Assembly: GCA_011503125.2 (NCBI GenBank)
Contig: WWBZ02000008.1
Span: 992,001 to 1,056,000, forward strand
Length of the DNA: 64,000 nucleotides
Origin: Botryosphaeria dothidea
Lineage: Eukaryota; Ascomycota; Dothideomycetes; Botryosphaeriales; Botryosphaeriaceae
Direction: 5' to 3'
Of the stretch, positions 25,141 through 36,631 are shown one piece after another (position 1 is the first letter of the stretch; every line of letters starts with the position of its first letter). The position numbers were made by a program, and so were the translations under genes. The notes beneath the pieces were generated by a model that made no database searches, was not told the origin of the DNA, and saw nothing but the letters and a program-made list of their open reading frames with translations.

Positions 25141-25849
25141 GTTTAACGTTCCTTTTTAGTCTTAGACTATTAGAGACGGGGCTAGAGAACCCGTTTCTAT
25201 CTACGTACTATACTATACGTAGTACTAGAGAGGTCGGTAATAATATAAGAAATAGTAACGCTTTAGCGATCCCGTGCTACTATAGTAGCTCTTAGGCTTC
25301 CTACCGGGTTTAAAGAAGATAGGAGATAGTAGTAGAAAAAGACTAAGTATATTAGAAGTACTAAGAAATTTTTAGAGAGTAGACGGCGGAACGTATTTAT
25401 ACCTCGTTAGATAGATTATTTAACTACTACCGCCGGGTAGTAATCTTTAATTTTTTAAGAAATTTAACTAGTAGGTCTCTTCCTAGCTTCGTTAAGAATA
25501 GATTCTTTAGATCGAGTCTATACTTTCTAAGTATATTCTTTATAGGAATCCGAAGGTTCTTATAGAGCCGGTACTCGGTAAGTAGGTAGTAGGGGGTCTA
25601 AGCGGATATCTAGTTATAGCGGTACTTATCGTCTTCGGAGAGGTTAAAGCGGTAGAGATAGGACTTAAAGTAGCTATATCCTATCTTTAGTTAGTAGAAG
25701 GCCGAGGCTATCTTCCGTAAGTTAGTAGGGGGGTTAAACCTTTGCCTAGCTGCTAATCCGAACCTCCGCTTATACGGGAAATCTAGGGTAGACTTAAGCT
25801 TCTCTCTCTATATTATAAGACTTTTAGCTTTAACTACGCTCCGGTAGTA

Positions 25850-28800
25850 GCTAATTAAGGTCGGAGCCTTATTAATAGATATATAGATAGCTTTCTTTAT
25901 AAGTATATCTACCTCCTCGTTTCCCTATATACCGATATATCCTAGACACTATTCTAGGGTAACTATGTTCCTCCGGGTAATTAACTCCTTTACTAGTATA
26001 ATAGCTATAAGTTGGCGGGCCTACTCTAGTGTGTTTAAAGGTATTAATAGCCGTTTAATAGCTGCCTAATTGTCTACGTAGATCCGAATATCTTTATCGG
26101 TAAATCTTCTATCTATAGCGAGTTTTAGGGCTTAGATTAGCCCTTCCACCTTACCGTTATAGACTAAACTCTTTATACCGAGGTTTTTTAAGACTATAGT
26201 AGAGGGTTTTAATCTTAACTAGCTATAGTCGTATGCAGCTATTTCCACTCTAATATTTCCTCCTTTAAATAGTACCGAAGCGTCTAAGTAGATTGCTATG
26301 CGGTTATCTAAAGAGTCTTTCTAGTCCTAGGCATAAGTAGCTCCGGTAGTAGCCTTATTCTAGGTAGAGGTTCTAGTAGTATAGGGGAGGCGGTCCGCCT
26401 AAGGTGGGAAGAGGAAAGGGTTAATTACTTTAAGATTAGCTGGCTACTTCTCTCGTAGCTGTTTAATCCGTTCTAGCTGTGTCGTTACCCTCCCTTCTCT
26501 TCTTCCTAGGTTAATCTTCTCTAGTTCGGTTCGGATAGGGTAGTCTTCTCTAATTAGGTTTGTCCGGAAGGCGTATTTCCTTACATTAGTATCTAGGCGG
26601 ATCTCTGCCGGTGGGATTCCACTCTCGATTTCCATTGGAATGGTTAGTATAGTTCTAAACACTCCTAGGATCTTACGGAGAGCTAGGTTCTGAAGTGTCT
26701 GTGCTTATCTCTTAAACTGTACCTATTGATTCTAGTAGAGTTCGGATCCGTAGTCGGCAACTGTAGTAACGCATGCTAGGTATAGTTGGCGAATAGCTTA
26801 GGGAGATAGTCCTCGTTTAATATTAGCTAGTCGGGAGAGTCTCTGGAAGGCTGAACGTGCTTGGCTAATCCTTATAGACACGTGGTCTTTAAAGGTTAAG
26901 CCGGGATCAAAGAAGACTCCTAACCAGCGGACGAGCTGGCCTGGCTTTACTATATTTCCATCCGGGAGTTGGATTGTAGTTTGTTGAGCCTCAGAGTCCT
27001 TCTTTTTAGAGCCAAAGTTAATCAGTTCCGTCTTTCGAAGGTCAAACTTAACATGGTTTTCTTTGCCTCGTTTGAAGAGCTTCCCTACCTCCTCTTCTAG
27101 TAGACGTTTATTGCGTTTATAGCTGCCGGAGCTAGCAATTAAAGCAATATTATTAATATATAAGAGGTATATAATCCTTGTCTTAGGGAAGAGCTCGCGG
27201 AGGTAGATCAGAAAGAGGATAGGAGAGACAGGGCTCCCCTGGGGGATTCCCGTCTCTATCGGGCTAACGTCTTCTATTTCCCTATTAAAGGAGCACCTAA
27301 GCGTTCGGTTCCTTATAAATGACCTTACCTACGATAATAGGTTAACCGGAAGTCTAATTCGAGCTATAATTGCTAGAAGTTGTTCGTCTACTACGTGGTT
27401 GAAAGCACTCTTTATATTAAGGAATAGTATAGAGGTCTTCCGACCTACCCGTCTATTTTCTTGGACCTTGTTTGTAAGGAGTAGCGTAGCATCTATAGCC
27501 GACTTCTTTAGCCTTCCCCTAATCTAGGAGGGGTCGAGGAGGTTAGAAGTCTTAGCGAGGTAGCCTAGCCTTTTTACTATAATTCGTTCTAGGACTTTTC
27601 CGAGATAGCTAAGGAGGGAGATAATTCGGTACGACTTTGGGTTAGCCGTGTCTTTCTTTTCTTTCCCTAGTATAGCTCTAGTAGCTGTTCGCCAACCGAC
27701 GGGGTGGTATCCGTATTTAAGTAGCATGGCAAACACTTGATTGAAGACCTCTAGGGATGCTCTATACGCATGGGTAATGATCTCCTGCGTAATAGCATCT
27801 GGCCTAGGGGTTTTTCCTTTTATCTGGGTAAGGCAGGCGTATTCAAGCTCCCTTTTACTTAGTTTAGGCCAGTCCCATTTGTCCGAGGGCTAGTACTCTG
27901 ACCAGTTAAACGGGTTTGCCTTAGGAGGTTCTGGAAAGAGTCCTGTGCGCAGGGCTAAGCACTTCCCTTTAAAAGACCCTTTAAGGTCTCTAGCTCTATT
28001 CCGGATCTTAGGGATCCTTTCGTAGGCTCGGGGTTTTGTATAGGATATGGCCTTAAAGATGTCCTTGGGGGTATTGCTCTCTAGAAAGTAATTCCAGTGG
28101 TTCCGCTTCTCTCTCTTAATTGCCTCAAAGTATGCATTCCGGCTCTGACGTACCGCTTGGGAGGTCTCTTAGGGCGGACGGCGTCTGTTCCTAGTTACGG
28201 TTTAACGGAGGGCTTACCTGAGTTTAGTAAGCTCCTCTATCCACCATGGCTTCGACCTAGGTCCTAGCTTTAGATAAGGGATGGCTGAATTTGCTGCTGC
28301 TAAGATTGTATTAGAGAGAGTTTCTCTAAGCTGATCTAGTTGTAGGATTATATTATTTAAGCCATTGACTATTTCCCGTGAGATGTCCTGCGATAGGCCT
28401 GCATTCTTAGTGTCTTGGAGGGCACTGTCCAATTGGGCCTTTACTTAGTCTTAAAAAACCTCTTTAAACGTCTTCTAGTCTGCCTTCTTTGTATTGAACT
28501 TTGCTATGTTGGTAATAGATGGGAGTTTCTGTGTACCTTCTAGCCTAATTATGAAGAAGATTGCCTTATGGTCAGATCCGAAGTCTGGGAGGACTTCCCA
28601 TGAGGAAATTCTTCTAGCGAGGCCTGGGGTCGCTAGCGTAAGGTCGATTACTATCTCTCTCTCTATATAGCTTCTATAGAAGGTACTAACCCCGGGCTTA
28701 TTTAAGAGGGAGAGATTGTTGGACTTAATCTAGTCTACTAGCTGTGTTGCTCTAGAGGAGGTTGGTGATAAGGGATCCTACCACGCATGGTGGGTATTAA

Positions 28801-29240
28801 AGTCTCCAGCTATAATAGTAGGGAAGTTTATTTGCCGGAAGTTTACTACCCTTTCCATTGTTCGCTGAGGACTTGTTTCCTCCTGCCTATTCTGATTATA
28901 TAGATTTAGAATATAGAATTTCGATTTTCCTTGCTCTACCTCTAGGAGAATCGTATCTAGGCTAAGGAGGGCTGTGGCCTTATAGTTAATCTGCGTGTTT
29001 TTAAGAAACCTTGATACGTAGACTAAAGTACGAGGCCTTTGACTAGGATGGTGTACCGGGAGGATCTGGCTAAACGAATTGTGGTTTATAGATCGTCTCT
29101 CTGTAGGGTTGTCTAGGCTTAAAATATACGGTTCTTGGATTAGAACAAGGTCTATTTTAAGCTCGACTGCAAGTTCTAGGATTAACTCTATTACTAGGAT
29201 ACTCCGGTTAAGGTTGGCTTGCAATACTCTTATAGATTCT
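25850..29240 (-). pseudogene. LINE copy G ORF2: endonuclease, reverse transcriptase, RNase H (broken)
   Basis: The endonuclease part (28778-29224) reads LVLIQEPYIL and ends in AGDFNTHHAW, so its Glu and Asp/Asn residues are intact. The segment 28214-28432 contains the RSKPWWIEELTKLR motif typical before LINE RTs. The RT is read in 27524-27736 (SYRIISLLSYLGKVLERII). The catalytic box at 27146-27160 reads YINN instead of YIDD. The RNase H region (26290-25880) shows IYLDAS, YNGKVEG, IYVDN and GNEEVD, matching the D-E-D-D set, but with several stops. Segment 26444-26662 is the stretch between RT and RNase H. Not functional. Confidence 0.85.
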
Positions 29241-30700
29241 ATTATATTTAGATTCTAGAGCCGTGCGAAGACTTTCTCGGTTTAAGGAGTTCTACCTTAT
29301 ATGAAACTCTAGTAATGGTTAGTCGCTTCGAGATAGTACGTTGGGCTTCCTCCTTAGTCTTAAATGTAAGAACGATTAAGCCTGCCCGGCTCTAGAAGCG
29401 CTTCTCCTTACTAGAGAGCTAATATAGGTCTCTAATTACCCGAAGGCCGGTGTTAAAATTAGAGACTTCCTTAGTAATCCACTTCGCAAAGTCTCCTCTT
29501 AGCATGTTCCGGAGATCCTAGGTTAGGACTCTATGGACTGCAATCTTAGCCCATGCTTCGCTCTCTTCTATAGATTTAATTAGGATAACTAAGTTAATAA
29601 CCTCCCTATGTTTAAGGAGGAAGGCCGTAGATGAGAACTCAGAGGCTGTGATAACTAGGTTGCCCCTTATCGACACGGTGACTCCTACTACTACTAGCTT
29701 CTTTCCGGGGGTACTTTTTACGAAAGCCTCATTAAACCTCTCCCTAAATGTCAGGGAAATACTTTCGAGTGGTGTGACTAGTTTAGCCGTCACCTATCGA
29801 GAGATTTTTATAGATAGGGGGGTAGACTTTCTGGCTGCGGCTTTGGTCGGAACTTCTTTCCATTCTTCTCTACTTCTAGCAACGCTTATAAACGAGCGTA
29901 TCTGGGGCTGGTGTCTCGGTTGGGATTGAGCATAGGGTTAGGTCTAAGGGGGTATAGGGGTCCTAGTAGGTTAGGTAGGGGTAGTTGCTGCTAGGGCTTT
30001 CTTTAGTTCCTTTATCCGGTTGGCCAGGGCATTTGCCGTGTTTTCCAAGTGGCGGAGTTGGCCCTGGAATGCTGCCTTGGCCCTACTTACAGCACCTTTC
30101 TCTGTAAAGTCTCTAAATACTTAAATCAGGTCCGAGAGGTTCCGAGCCTTAGTTCGGTCTTTCTCGAGGGGGATTGCCTTTGTAAGGCAGTTAAAAGCAA
30201 TGTCAATAGCCTGTTGAACTGATTCAATCTGTCCAGAGAAGCTGGCCCTCTCTAGGGTCTCTTGAGCTTGGTATGCTAATAGGGCATGGGTTGAGGCTCG
30301 GAGGCCTTCGGGCTGTACCTCGCCCTCCTAAAGCCGGGCACGTGCCTAGAATCTAAAGACCGGGGGAGGAGAGAGGCCAGTTAGGTCGATTGTACGCTTT
30401 TACCCTTGGGCTATAGGGGTAGGAGTCTCTATGGTGTCGTCCTGGGTGTTTTCCATTTGGATTTCGTTCTGTACGGTCTAGGGGGTTCCGTATTCCGTTA
30501 GTGGGGCTGAGGGGCTTATAATAGGGGAGCCTAGGATTACCCTATTAGGCGGTGGGCTGCCTGGGGGGTCTAGGGGTATATCGCTGGGTAGGTTCTCGTG
30601 GTCGAAATAAGGTTTAGCAGGGCTTGGCGGACCCTGAAAATTCTGCGGAAGTCGGGGCAGAAGGGGCTACAATAGGGCTAGCGGGTGTTCCCTTGAGGGT
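29240..30700 (-). pseudogene. LINE copy G ORF1: gag-like protein (broken)
   Basis: The open piece 29518-29793 belongs to the gag-like region between the 5' end and the endonuclease. Further upstream on the minus strand a Pro-rich disordered N-terminal part can be read (about 30400-30640), interrupted by stops. The homologous region of copy F confirms the order. I could not find a clean zinc-knuckle array in the readable parts. The assignment rests on position relative to ORF2 and similarity to copy F. Confidence 0.55.
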
Positions 30701-30990
30701 ATCCCTATGCAACTCTATCTAGGGTTTCTTTATATGCCCAAGAAGCTTAGGATGAAATTTGGGAGGAATCGGGAGTGGTTTAAGGTTAGGATAGGTATGC
30801 GAGGTTCGCGTTGGATTCTAGAGCCCCTGAACGTCTCTTTTCTACGCGACTATACAGCAGCGCGTGTAGCTACGAGGCTAAGATTCGAGGGTCTAGCTAG
30901 GGGAATTGAGAGCTTTCGAGCGGTACCGGTCTTGGCGCTTTTTTTTTTGAGGTGTCGGCTGGTGTGCTAAGTCTGTGATACTCTAAGATA

Positions 30991-31326
30991 GTAGACTCTA
31001 AAAGAACAGCCTACCGGCCTTACTAGGTAGAAAGCTACTAAGCAGTATAGCAGCCACCCAAAGCAAAAATAAGTAGAGGATAACAGCGTCACAGCTACAA
31101 GCTATACTAAGTTTTATATAAGATACACAGCGGTTTAAGAACAGAGATAAACCTTCAACCTAGAAAAATTCCGTTTACCACACTCCTTATACCTCACCTT
31201 CCGCCCTCCCTACCTTCTTCCTCCCTCTTAAATTAACACATAATATATATACTAGTAGCAAAACACCTCGAATAGCTGTAGCCTACATATCGCTCAGGGC
31301 GATGGGTCAGGGTAAATGAATTCAAC
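30991..31326. other. Transition from transposon block to gene-bearing DNA, no gene seen
   Basis: Composition changes from AT-rich RIPped DNA to ordinary sequence with CpA/TpG. I see no open frame or repeat here. It may include the leader of LINE copy G. Confidence 0.5.
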
Positions 31327-31671
31327 TCAACTCAACTCAATCATCAAAGTGCTCAAAAACATTCCTTTGTCCCAGTGTAGGGGGCAAAGAAGTGCATATG
31401 TCACCTTGAAGGCGGCTCCGTAGTCATACGGGAGTGAATTAAAACGAATGGCATCCAACGCATCCGCTAATTGGGCTGAATTGGGTGTGCATTTCCTTGA
31501 GCAACGATTCTTACCGCTTGGGTAGGCGTGACAGAATAGACTTTCCGGATCGTGCTCGAACTCCCAAATGGCGAACCAAGCTGCCGAGACAAATCTGGGA
31601 AGTTTGGTCTGTTTTTTCTTCGAATTTGGATCTGACGGGCCCATGGTGATCGGGGTCTTTTTGGTCCACAT
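31327..31671 (-). CDS. Small CX9C..CX2H motif protein, unknown function
   Basis: A 114-residue open frame starting at ATG 31671; a second Met at residue 10 is an alternative start. The N-terminus is Lys-rich (residues 4-24), followed by an aromatic stretch (WFAIWEF, 32-38). Cys47 and Cys57 are nine residues apart (GKNRC ends the pair), Cys61 follows, and Cys96 and His99 form a CX2H close to the C-terminus. The CX9C and CX2H spacing is the same as in two motifs of the kinesin-like gene at 47350. Such sets usually bind zinc, which is inference here. The protein may be a fragment of a larger one. No hit to a named family from memory. Confidence 0.45.
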   Translation of the reverse strand: MWTKKTPITMGPSDPNSKKKQTKLPRFVSAAWFAIWEFEHDPESLFCHAYPSGKNRCSRKCTPNSAQLADALDAIRFNSLPYDYGAAFKVTYALLCPLHWDKGMFLSTLMIELS

Positions 31672-31693
31672 CTTGGAGAAGAGAGAACAACAA

Positions 31694-32284
31694 ATTATGG
31701 TGCTCTGAGCCGTGGATATTCTACTCGGATTTGCAGCTATATGTGCGCCTTCTCAGTGCCGAGTTCCATGGGAGCGAAACGTGAAAGGCTTAAAGCTCGT
31801 GTGGGGGTCATCTGCTGTGCCGCCCCCTTCTTAGAGTCGTCGCATGGGCCTAACGCCACGTTGACAAGGATCTCAAAAATCAGGAAGGAGACACGGTAGA
31901 CTAATCTTATGATTGAGTCATCGCCTGAGCCTTGTGAGTCGTGGCTTTAGGCCGCCACTCTGTCACGCCGCGCGGGACTTCCAAGGTAGAAGAATATTTT
32001 CCCATTTGATTTATCATTTTAACGCTGTCTCGTATCGATCTAACGTAATTCAATCACTCCGTCACATTCGAAACTCATAGCTTTATCTCGACAATTCTAT
32101 ATCCTGAATAAGGTACACCAGGAGGATCAGGGCTGTGGAAGAGCGCACCACGGCACTCGGCCCGCTCAGAGTGGGATTACGAATCTTCAGAGAGTTCCTT
32201 ATATGACTGTGGAGATTGCGGCAGGGCAAATTGTATGAGAGGGCAGGTGCCTGACAGATCGGTATTTGCTGTGGGGTCTTTAGG
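31694..32284. other. Intergenic, no gene seen
   Basis: I see no credible coding frame. The short frames on the minus strand at 32083-32421 mirror the gene on the other strand. Confidence 0.4.
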
Positions 32285-32896
32285 ATGCGGGTTTGCTGGG
32301 GTAGGGTGGTGTGGGATGCCGGGGACAGGAGGATCGGCGACACGTTCGTCATGCGCGCGAACCGGTGGGCCGCGCAGTGGGCGCTTCCCGAGGCCAGCAA
32401 CTTGCAGGTCGTGCTGCTCATCGCGCTGGCCGACGGGCTGGCGTCGTACGGCTTCTACCGCACGCTTGCGTACAGCGACGACACCGGCGTCGTGGTCGGC
32501 GTGCAGAGCTGCCGCATCCTGAGCGTCGGACAGCCGGCGAGCGCGAGCTCGGGCGCGGCGACGGCGAGCGCGGCGAACGACGGCACGCAGGACGAGCCCG
32601 ACAACCTGTTCGCGTCGTCCGAGGTCCCGTTCTGGTGGCAGGTCGACCTCGGCGATGCGTACGGCGTTGCGCAGGTCGATATCACGCCGCGGCAGACGGG
32701 CGGCTCCGAGACGTATCTGCAGTATAACGTCACGGGCAGCACTGACCAGGAGAACTGGACGCTGCTTATGCATGGGACGGGCAATACTGCGGTTGGCTTC
32801 CTGAGTGAGGCGGTCAGTGATAGCGGCTCGTACAGGTACATTCGCCTCAATGTGGATAAGGTCATCAATATCCATAATGGGAATGAGGCTGACTGA
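32285..32896 (+). pseudogene. F5/8 type C (discoidin-like) domain protein, fragment with early stop
   Basis: Residues about 80-203 look like a galactose-binding F5/8 type C domain: GQPASASSG, the DEPDNLFASS stretch, the hallmark WWQVDLGDAYGVAQVDI, YNVTGSTDQENWTLL, and YRYIRLNV. Domains of this family are beta-sandwich modules that bind sugars or lipids on secreted proteins. The frame stops at TGA 32894-32896, but the same frame continues with LNEVTVYGT, the expected last strand, to a second stop at 32933-32935. The early stop therefore removes the domain end; Trp (TGG) would fit. The N-terminal part (ANRWAAQWALPEAS) is unassigned and no signal peptide is visible, so the 5' end is probably missing. 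GC is well above that of the flanks. Confidence 0.6.
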
Positions 32897-33586
32897 GCGG
32901 CTGGCCTGAACGAGGTGACCGTATATGGAACCTGAGTGGCGGGTTGCGCCGGAGTCTGTCTGGGCAAGGGTCAACATTTAGATTAGCATTCCACTTAGCT
33001 ATACATAGCGCTGCTTGTATAGAATGTGTGGGAGATTTTAGAAGTCCCCATTGACTTATAGCGGGTAGAAGAAATTGACAATGAGACTAACATCTCGAAG
33101 AATTTATGAACGTGGGTGTTCGTTGTGAAGTGACACTCCGATGGTACGATAGTTTATAAGGCGTGAAAACCTAAACTTCTACACGAAACAGTTTTCTGTA
33201 TGAACTAGAGGTCCAAACATTGATGTATAACCCTGGAGTCCGGTTTGTCGATGCGTAGGATGCCTACGTAGTACTATTCTGCAAACATTCAGGCCATGGA
33301 GGTGAGACCAAGTATTTGCTATCTCCGTCATGATTGAGGCAGACAATGTCGGTGCCAAAATGAACCCAGATCCCACCTGGCGAGCCAAAGCCATGTAGAC
33401 CAGTCTGTCTCGGATTTAGGCACAAAGTCTGGGAAAATGGACTTGAGAAAAGATGGTCCATAGTGCTAATAGTTATTCCCCCAAGACGTTACTGGCTACC
33501 TGCTTGTTGGTGTAACCGCCCAATTGGGTCTGTCACCCGACACTTGGGATCTTGACTGCGATTGATGAGTTGAGGAAAGTTTGGTC

Positions 33587-33736
33587 GTGTTGGATAAACG
33601 AGTTGTTTATATAGGGAGTGAAGTTCATTGTAGATTCGCATGAGGAGGAGGAGGGTAGGCGACCCGGTCCCTCTTATATAGTAGCTATATAACAAATTTT
33701 CGATGTTGACCCTTGGTTCGATCAGACCCTGTTCGT
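33587..33736. repeat. Dispersed ~150-bp repeat, copy 1
   Basis: This copy shares TATATAGTAGCTATAT, CAAATTTTCG, TTGACCCTTGGTTC and CAGACCCT with 51727-51876, in the same orientation and with few indels. On the minus strand it contains TATATAA-like boxes, so it could be a piece of a solo LTR. No tRNA-primer site or coding region is attached. The minus-strand frames in both copies share a peptide only because the DNA is shared. Confidence 0.6.
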
Positions 33737-33799
33737 CCCAACAGGTCATCACATTCAGGCGGTTGAAATCCCGCCGCATCTCTTCGAAGCGGAGAGGAC

Positions 33800-34345
33800 A
33801 TGATAGCTTTACTGTAAATTATTCTACGTCATGAGAATTGTCAATGGCGAACTTGTAAAATTCGAAACACGGTCCCGCCCTGGAAATAAAATGAACTAAG
33901 ATGGAGAAGTATACTCAGTGGAGCCGAAATTGGCCTTTGACGTCTGGAAACATTTTGTGTTAACGAAGAAAGTCAATTGTTCTCTTGCTTGTGGGAAGCT
34001 GATTTGAATCCAATCCAGTCCAGGCTCACATATGTCGATGTTGCCCATTCATGCTGACATTTTCGTTCCACTGCTACCTTCTTCGCCAAATGTTTTCTTT
34101 GGTCAACAGGATACTGGGTATTCTCACCAATATGAGATTTGTCCCAACTAGATACACATTCATCCCGTGATTTCGGACATGCTCAAATGCTCCACTCACG
34201 ATATCTGTGGAGTCAGCAAAAGTCTAACAAAATGTGTATGAAATAAGATGACTAAACCCCAAAAGACGCCGTCCAATCTATTTCCTTCAGAATCAACACG
34301 TTCAGTGGTACGGTACCCGTCTGTTCTATCTTCAGCTGTCCTACA
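33800..34345. other. Intergenic, no gene seen
   Basis: No open frame above 60 codons on either strand and no recognisable repeat. It lies downstream of the gene at 34346-35598. Confidence 0.4.
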
Positions 34346-35598
34346 TCAAACGATGACGCAGCTACTCAACCGAGCCAGATAATTGCCCCGCTCTTGTTCC
34401 TCATACCACTGAGCCATGGGGACGGCTTCTGCACATGCACAGGCCGATTTCCGCAATTTCCATCCGAAGTTGGTTATCTTGCGATCCTCCTCGTCCGGCG
34501 CCAGCCTGTCGAATTCCTTATAGCGCGTCATCCCTTTGCAAACATAGCATAGCGGTACAAATTCACAGCCGGGATGCCGAAACGCCATGCCATAGACATC
34601 CTCCTCGCCGAGGCAGGCGCACTCCTCGTGCATGGCCCTGATAGCCTGTTTGCGACTTTGAAGCTTCACCTCTTCAGCCGAGAGGTCGGCGCCACTCATT
34701 TGTTTTGCAAAACGGTCCTCGTATTCGCGGAGCGCTTTCATGGCAGCATTGGCAGGTTTGAGGTATCTCTTGAGCTGCTTGTCGCGCTGTTGTCTGGTGA
34801 TCTTTCCTACCTCGTGGAACCAGTGCCAGTTGGGGCAGCTGCTGCCGAATAAGATCTTGCGTTTGTCCTTCATCTTGCCCACGCGGTGCACGCATGCGAA
34901 GAACGTCTTTGGCACGCCGTCTGGAACAACATCCAAGGATAGGCCTCTGCGGCCTGGTATGTCTCCTGCCGTAAAGGGCCAGCTTTGTCGGACGAGCGCT
35001 GTAATAACGAGTGAGCAATAGTGGATGATGTGCGCGCGAGCAAGAGGGGGAGGGGAGGCTGACTGAGGAGTTTCTTGTCATCATAAGCTGGGTCTTCCAG
35101 TGCGCGGCACACTCCAGGCTGCTCACACAGAATACGGCCAAGGCTTTCGTAGGGATTGACAACAGGCACTTTCGATTGGAAGACGAGCTTCGAGTCACAC
35201 CTGGCCTCGAGGAGGTCAAATAAATCTTTAACAGCGTCCGTCGCTGCATCCAACAAGCTGCCAACCGTAACAGATCCATCGGCTATGTGCTCACTCTGTT
35301 TGAAGGTCGTGATGGTCGTGCGTGCATGCTCAAGATCGCGTTTTAGAACTCTCAGCGGGCGGCGTAACAAGAACTCGGCGTAGTAGAAAGCTCCGCGGAT
35401 GAATTCGCTTGATGAAAGGGTGTTCGTCTGCGGCAGCTCTTGGAAGAAGCTAACGGCCTTTGCAAGGGTATCTGCGGCACGTGCTATAGCTAGAATGGTT
35501 CTTGAGTGTGTCTTTGCCAAACCGATCGTATCCTTTTGCTTGTCTACTACAATCAGAGGCTCCTCCGGTACCATCTCTCCCCACGTTAGTCGTTCCAT
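34346..35598 (-). CDS. Two-exon cysteine-containing protein, unknown function
   Basis: Exon 1 runs from ATG 35598 to 35064 and exon 2 from 34998 to 34346. The 65-bp intron (34999-35063, GTCAGC..ACAG) keeps the frame and joins two long open frames into 395 residues. The N-terminal ~170 residues are mostly helical (ARAADTLAKAVSFFQEL, VGSLLDAATDAVKDLFDLLEA) and could form a helical bundle. The second exon reads LTLVRQSWPFTAGD across the junction. It then has a basic helical part (ITRQQRDKQLKRYL) and a Cys-rich end with CAC, a lone Cys, CYVC and ACACA, a possible metal site. I do not recognise the family. The splice donor is GTCAGC rather than GTRAGT, so the junction is a prediction. Confidence 0.6.
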
Positions 35599-36155
35599 TC
35601 TGTCCTTAGTCGACTCCTAAAGCTGGCACGGCATTGCATATATACTGCTCCAAGACCACGACACAACGGAGGTAGAAGACATTACAATCATGGTTGTTAC
35701 ACAGCTTTGTCCTGTCTGGCTCTTTTCTGATGGAGACATCAAGGATGACAGGGCGTGTAGAACATAGACATTCCCACGTTAGTATTCAATTGACCGAAAA
35801 CAATATCCAACACAAGAAGAAGCGTCGAGACATGAATATTTCCGTTGTCCCGCGCAATTGACGAGAGACAATGTCTTGCTTACAGTGACCAACGAACCAC
35901 AAAAACATATTGAGCTTCTTTGTTCACATTCACTACAATCCTCTTATCTAACAATGTTGACCTGAGCCAGCGCTACAGCTCTATGAAGGACGCACTTCTT
36001 GCCCACAGCCCTCGTCCACAATCTACAACACCACCGACAACCCGAAAAGGTAGACCCGATAGAAATTTGCCTTCGGATCGCTTCTCTGTCCATACACTGC
36101 CACACGTGCAAACTGTGGCACGGATTCCTCCCCACCCTTTCTCTACGAGGATGTT
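35599..36155. other. Intergenic, probable promoter side of the 34346-35598 gene
   Basis: Upstream of the ATG at 35598. Overlapping short plus-strand frames (35920-36187) have mixed, low-complexity character and I cannot support them as genes. Confidence 0.35.
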
Positions 36156-36631
36156 GTGCGCCGCATCGATTCTGCCAACTTCAGTGACGAGAAAAGTAAC
36201 GCAACTCTGGTCGCACTGCTGCTCAGAACCGTCGACCCAACGCCTATTGCACTCGACCTCGCCGGCAACCGCTACCGCCTACCTCTCCAACTCTTCTTTG
36301 ACAAACCGGCGGAATCCTCGAAGTTTCCGGCTGGACGCAAGTGCTCTCCAACATCCTCCGCATCGGACTCCGCCCGCTCCCTCATGCAACGCTGCACTCG
36401 CTCGATGACGACGACGAGGAAGAGGGCACCGACCTCGTGGAGCCACGCCTGCCCTTCCACTCGTGCGCGGGGGCCACCGCGACAGTGCGCGCGCGCGGCC
36501 CATCGCGTGGAGAGAGAAGGTTTACGCTGGCGACTGTGCGGCGTAGGAACGGCGACGGCGAGCTCCGGGCCGCGGCGATCGACTGGAGTAAGTGCCGAGG
36601 ACCATGGTGTATCATGTACGTGCCCTGTTGA
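36156..36631 (+). pseudogene. Possible frameshifted gene remnant, unknown function
   Basis: A frame around 36135-36330 reads like protein (VVRRIDSANFSDEKS, LLLRTVDPTPIALDLAGNRY). It loses sense after LFFDKPAES, and the plus-strand frame two bases away carries on plausibly (VLSNILRIGLRPLPHATLH, then an acidic run and FTLATVRRRN) to a stop at 36631. No intron joins the two, so a small indel is likely at about 36310-36340. Upstream, the first frame is closed by a TAG near 36060. The family is not recognised. Confidence 0.3.

Larger units (their letters stand above)
25141..30990 (-). mobile_element. LINE family 2, copy G (near full length, moderately RIPped)
   Basis: On the minus strand: a gag-like ORF1 (about 30700-29240), then ORF2 with endonuclease, RT and RNase H (about 29240-25850), then a 3' region down to the (TATT)n tail. 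The leftmost ~600 bases are as degraded as copy F, while the rest has CpA/TpG and short open frames. The 5' limit is approximate; 30700-30990 may be leader or flanking DNA. Confidence 0.75.

Noticed and set aside
30707..30970. 87-residue plus-strand frame
   Set aside because: It lies over the 5' region of LINE copy G on the opposite strand, shows no domain, and is probably a shadow.
1..30990. Centromere
   Set aside because: An AT-rich RIPped block can be a centromere, but nothing in the sequence alone distinguishes it from an ordinary transposon island.
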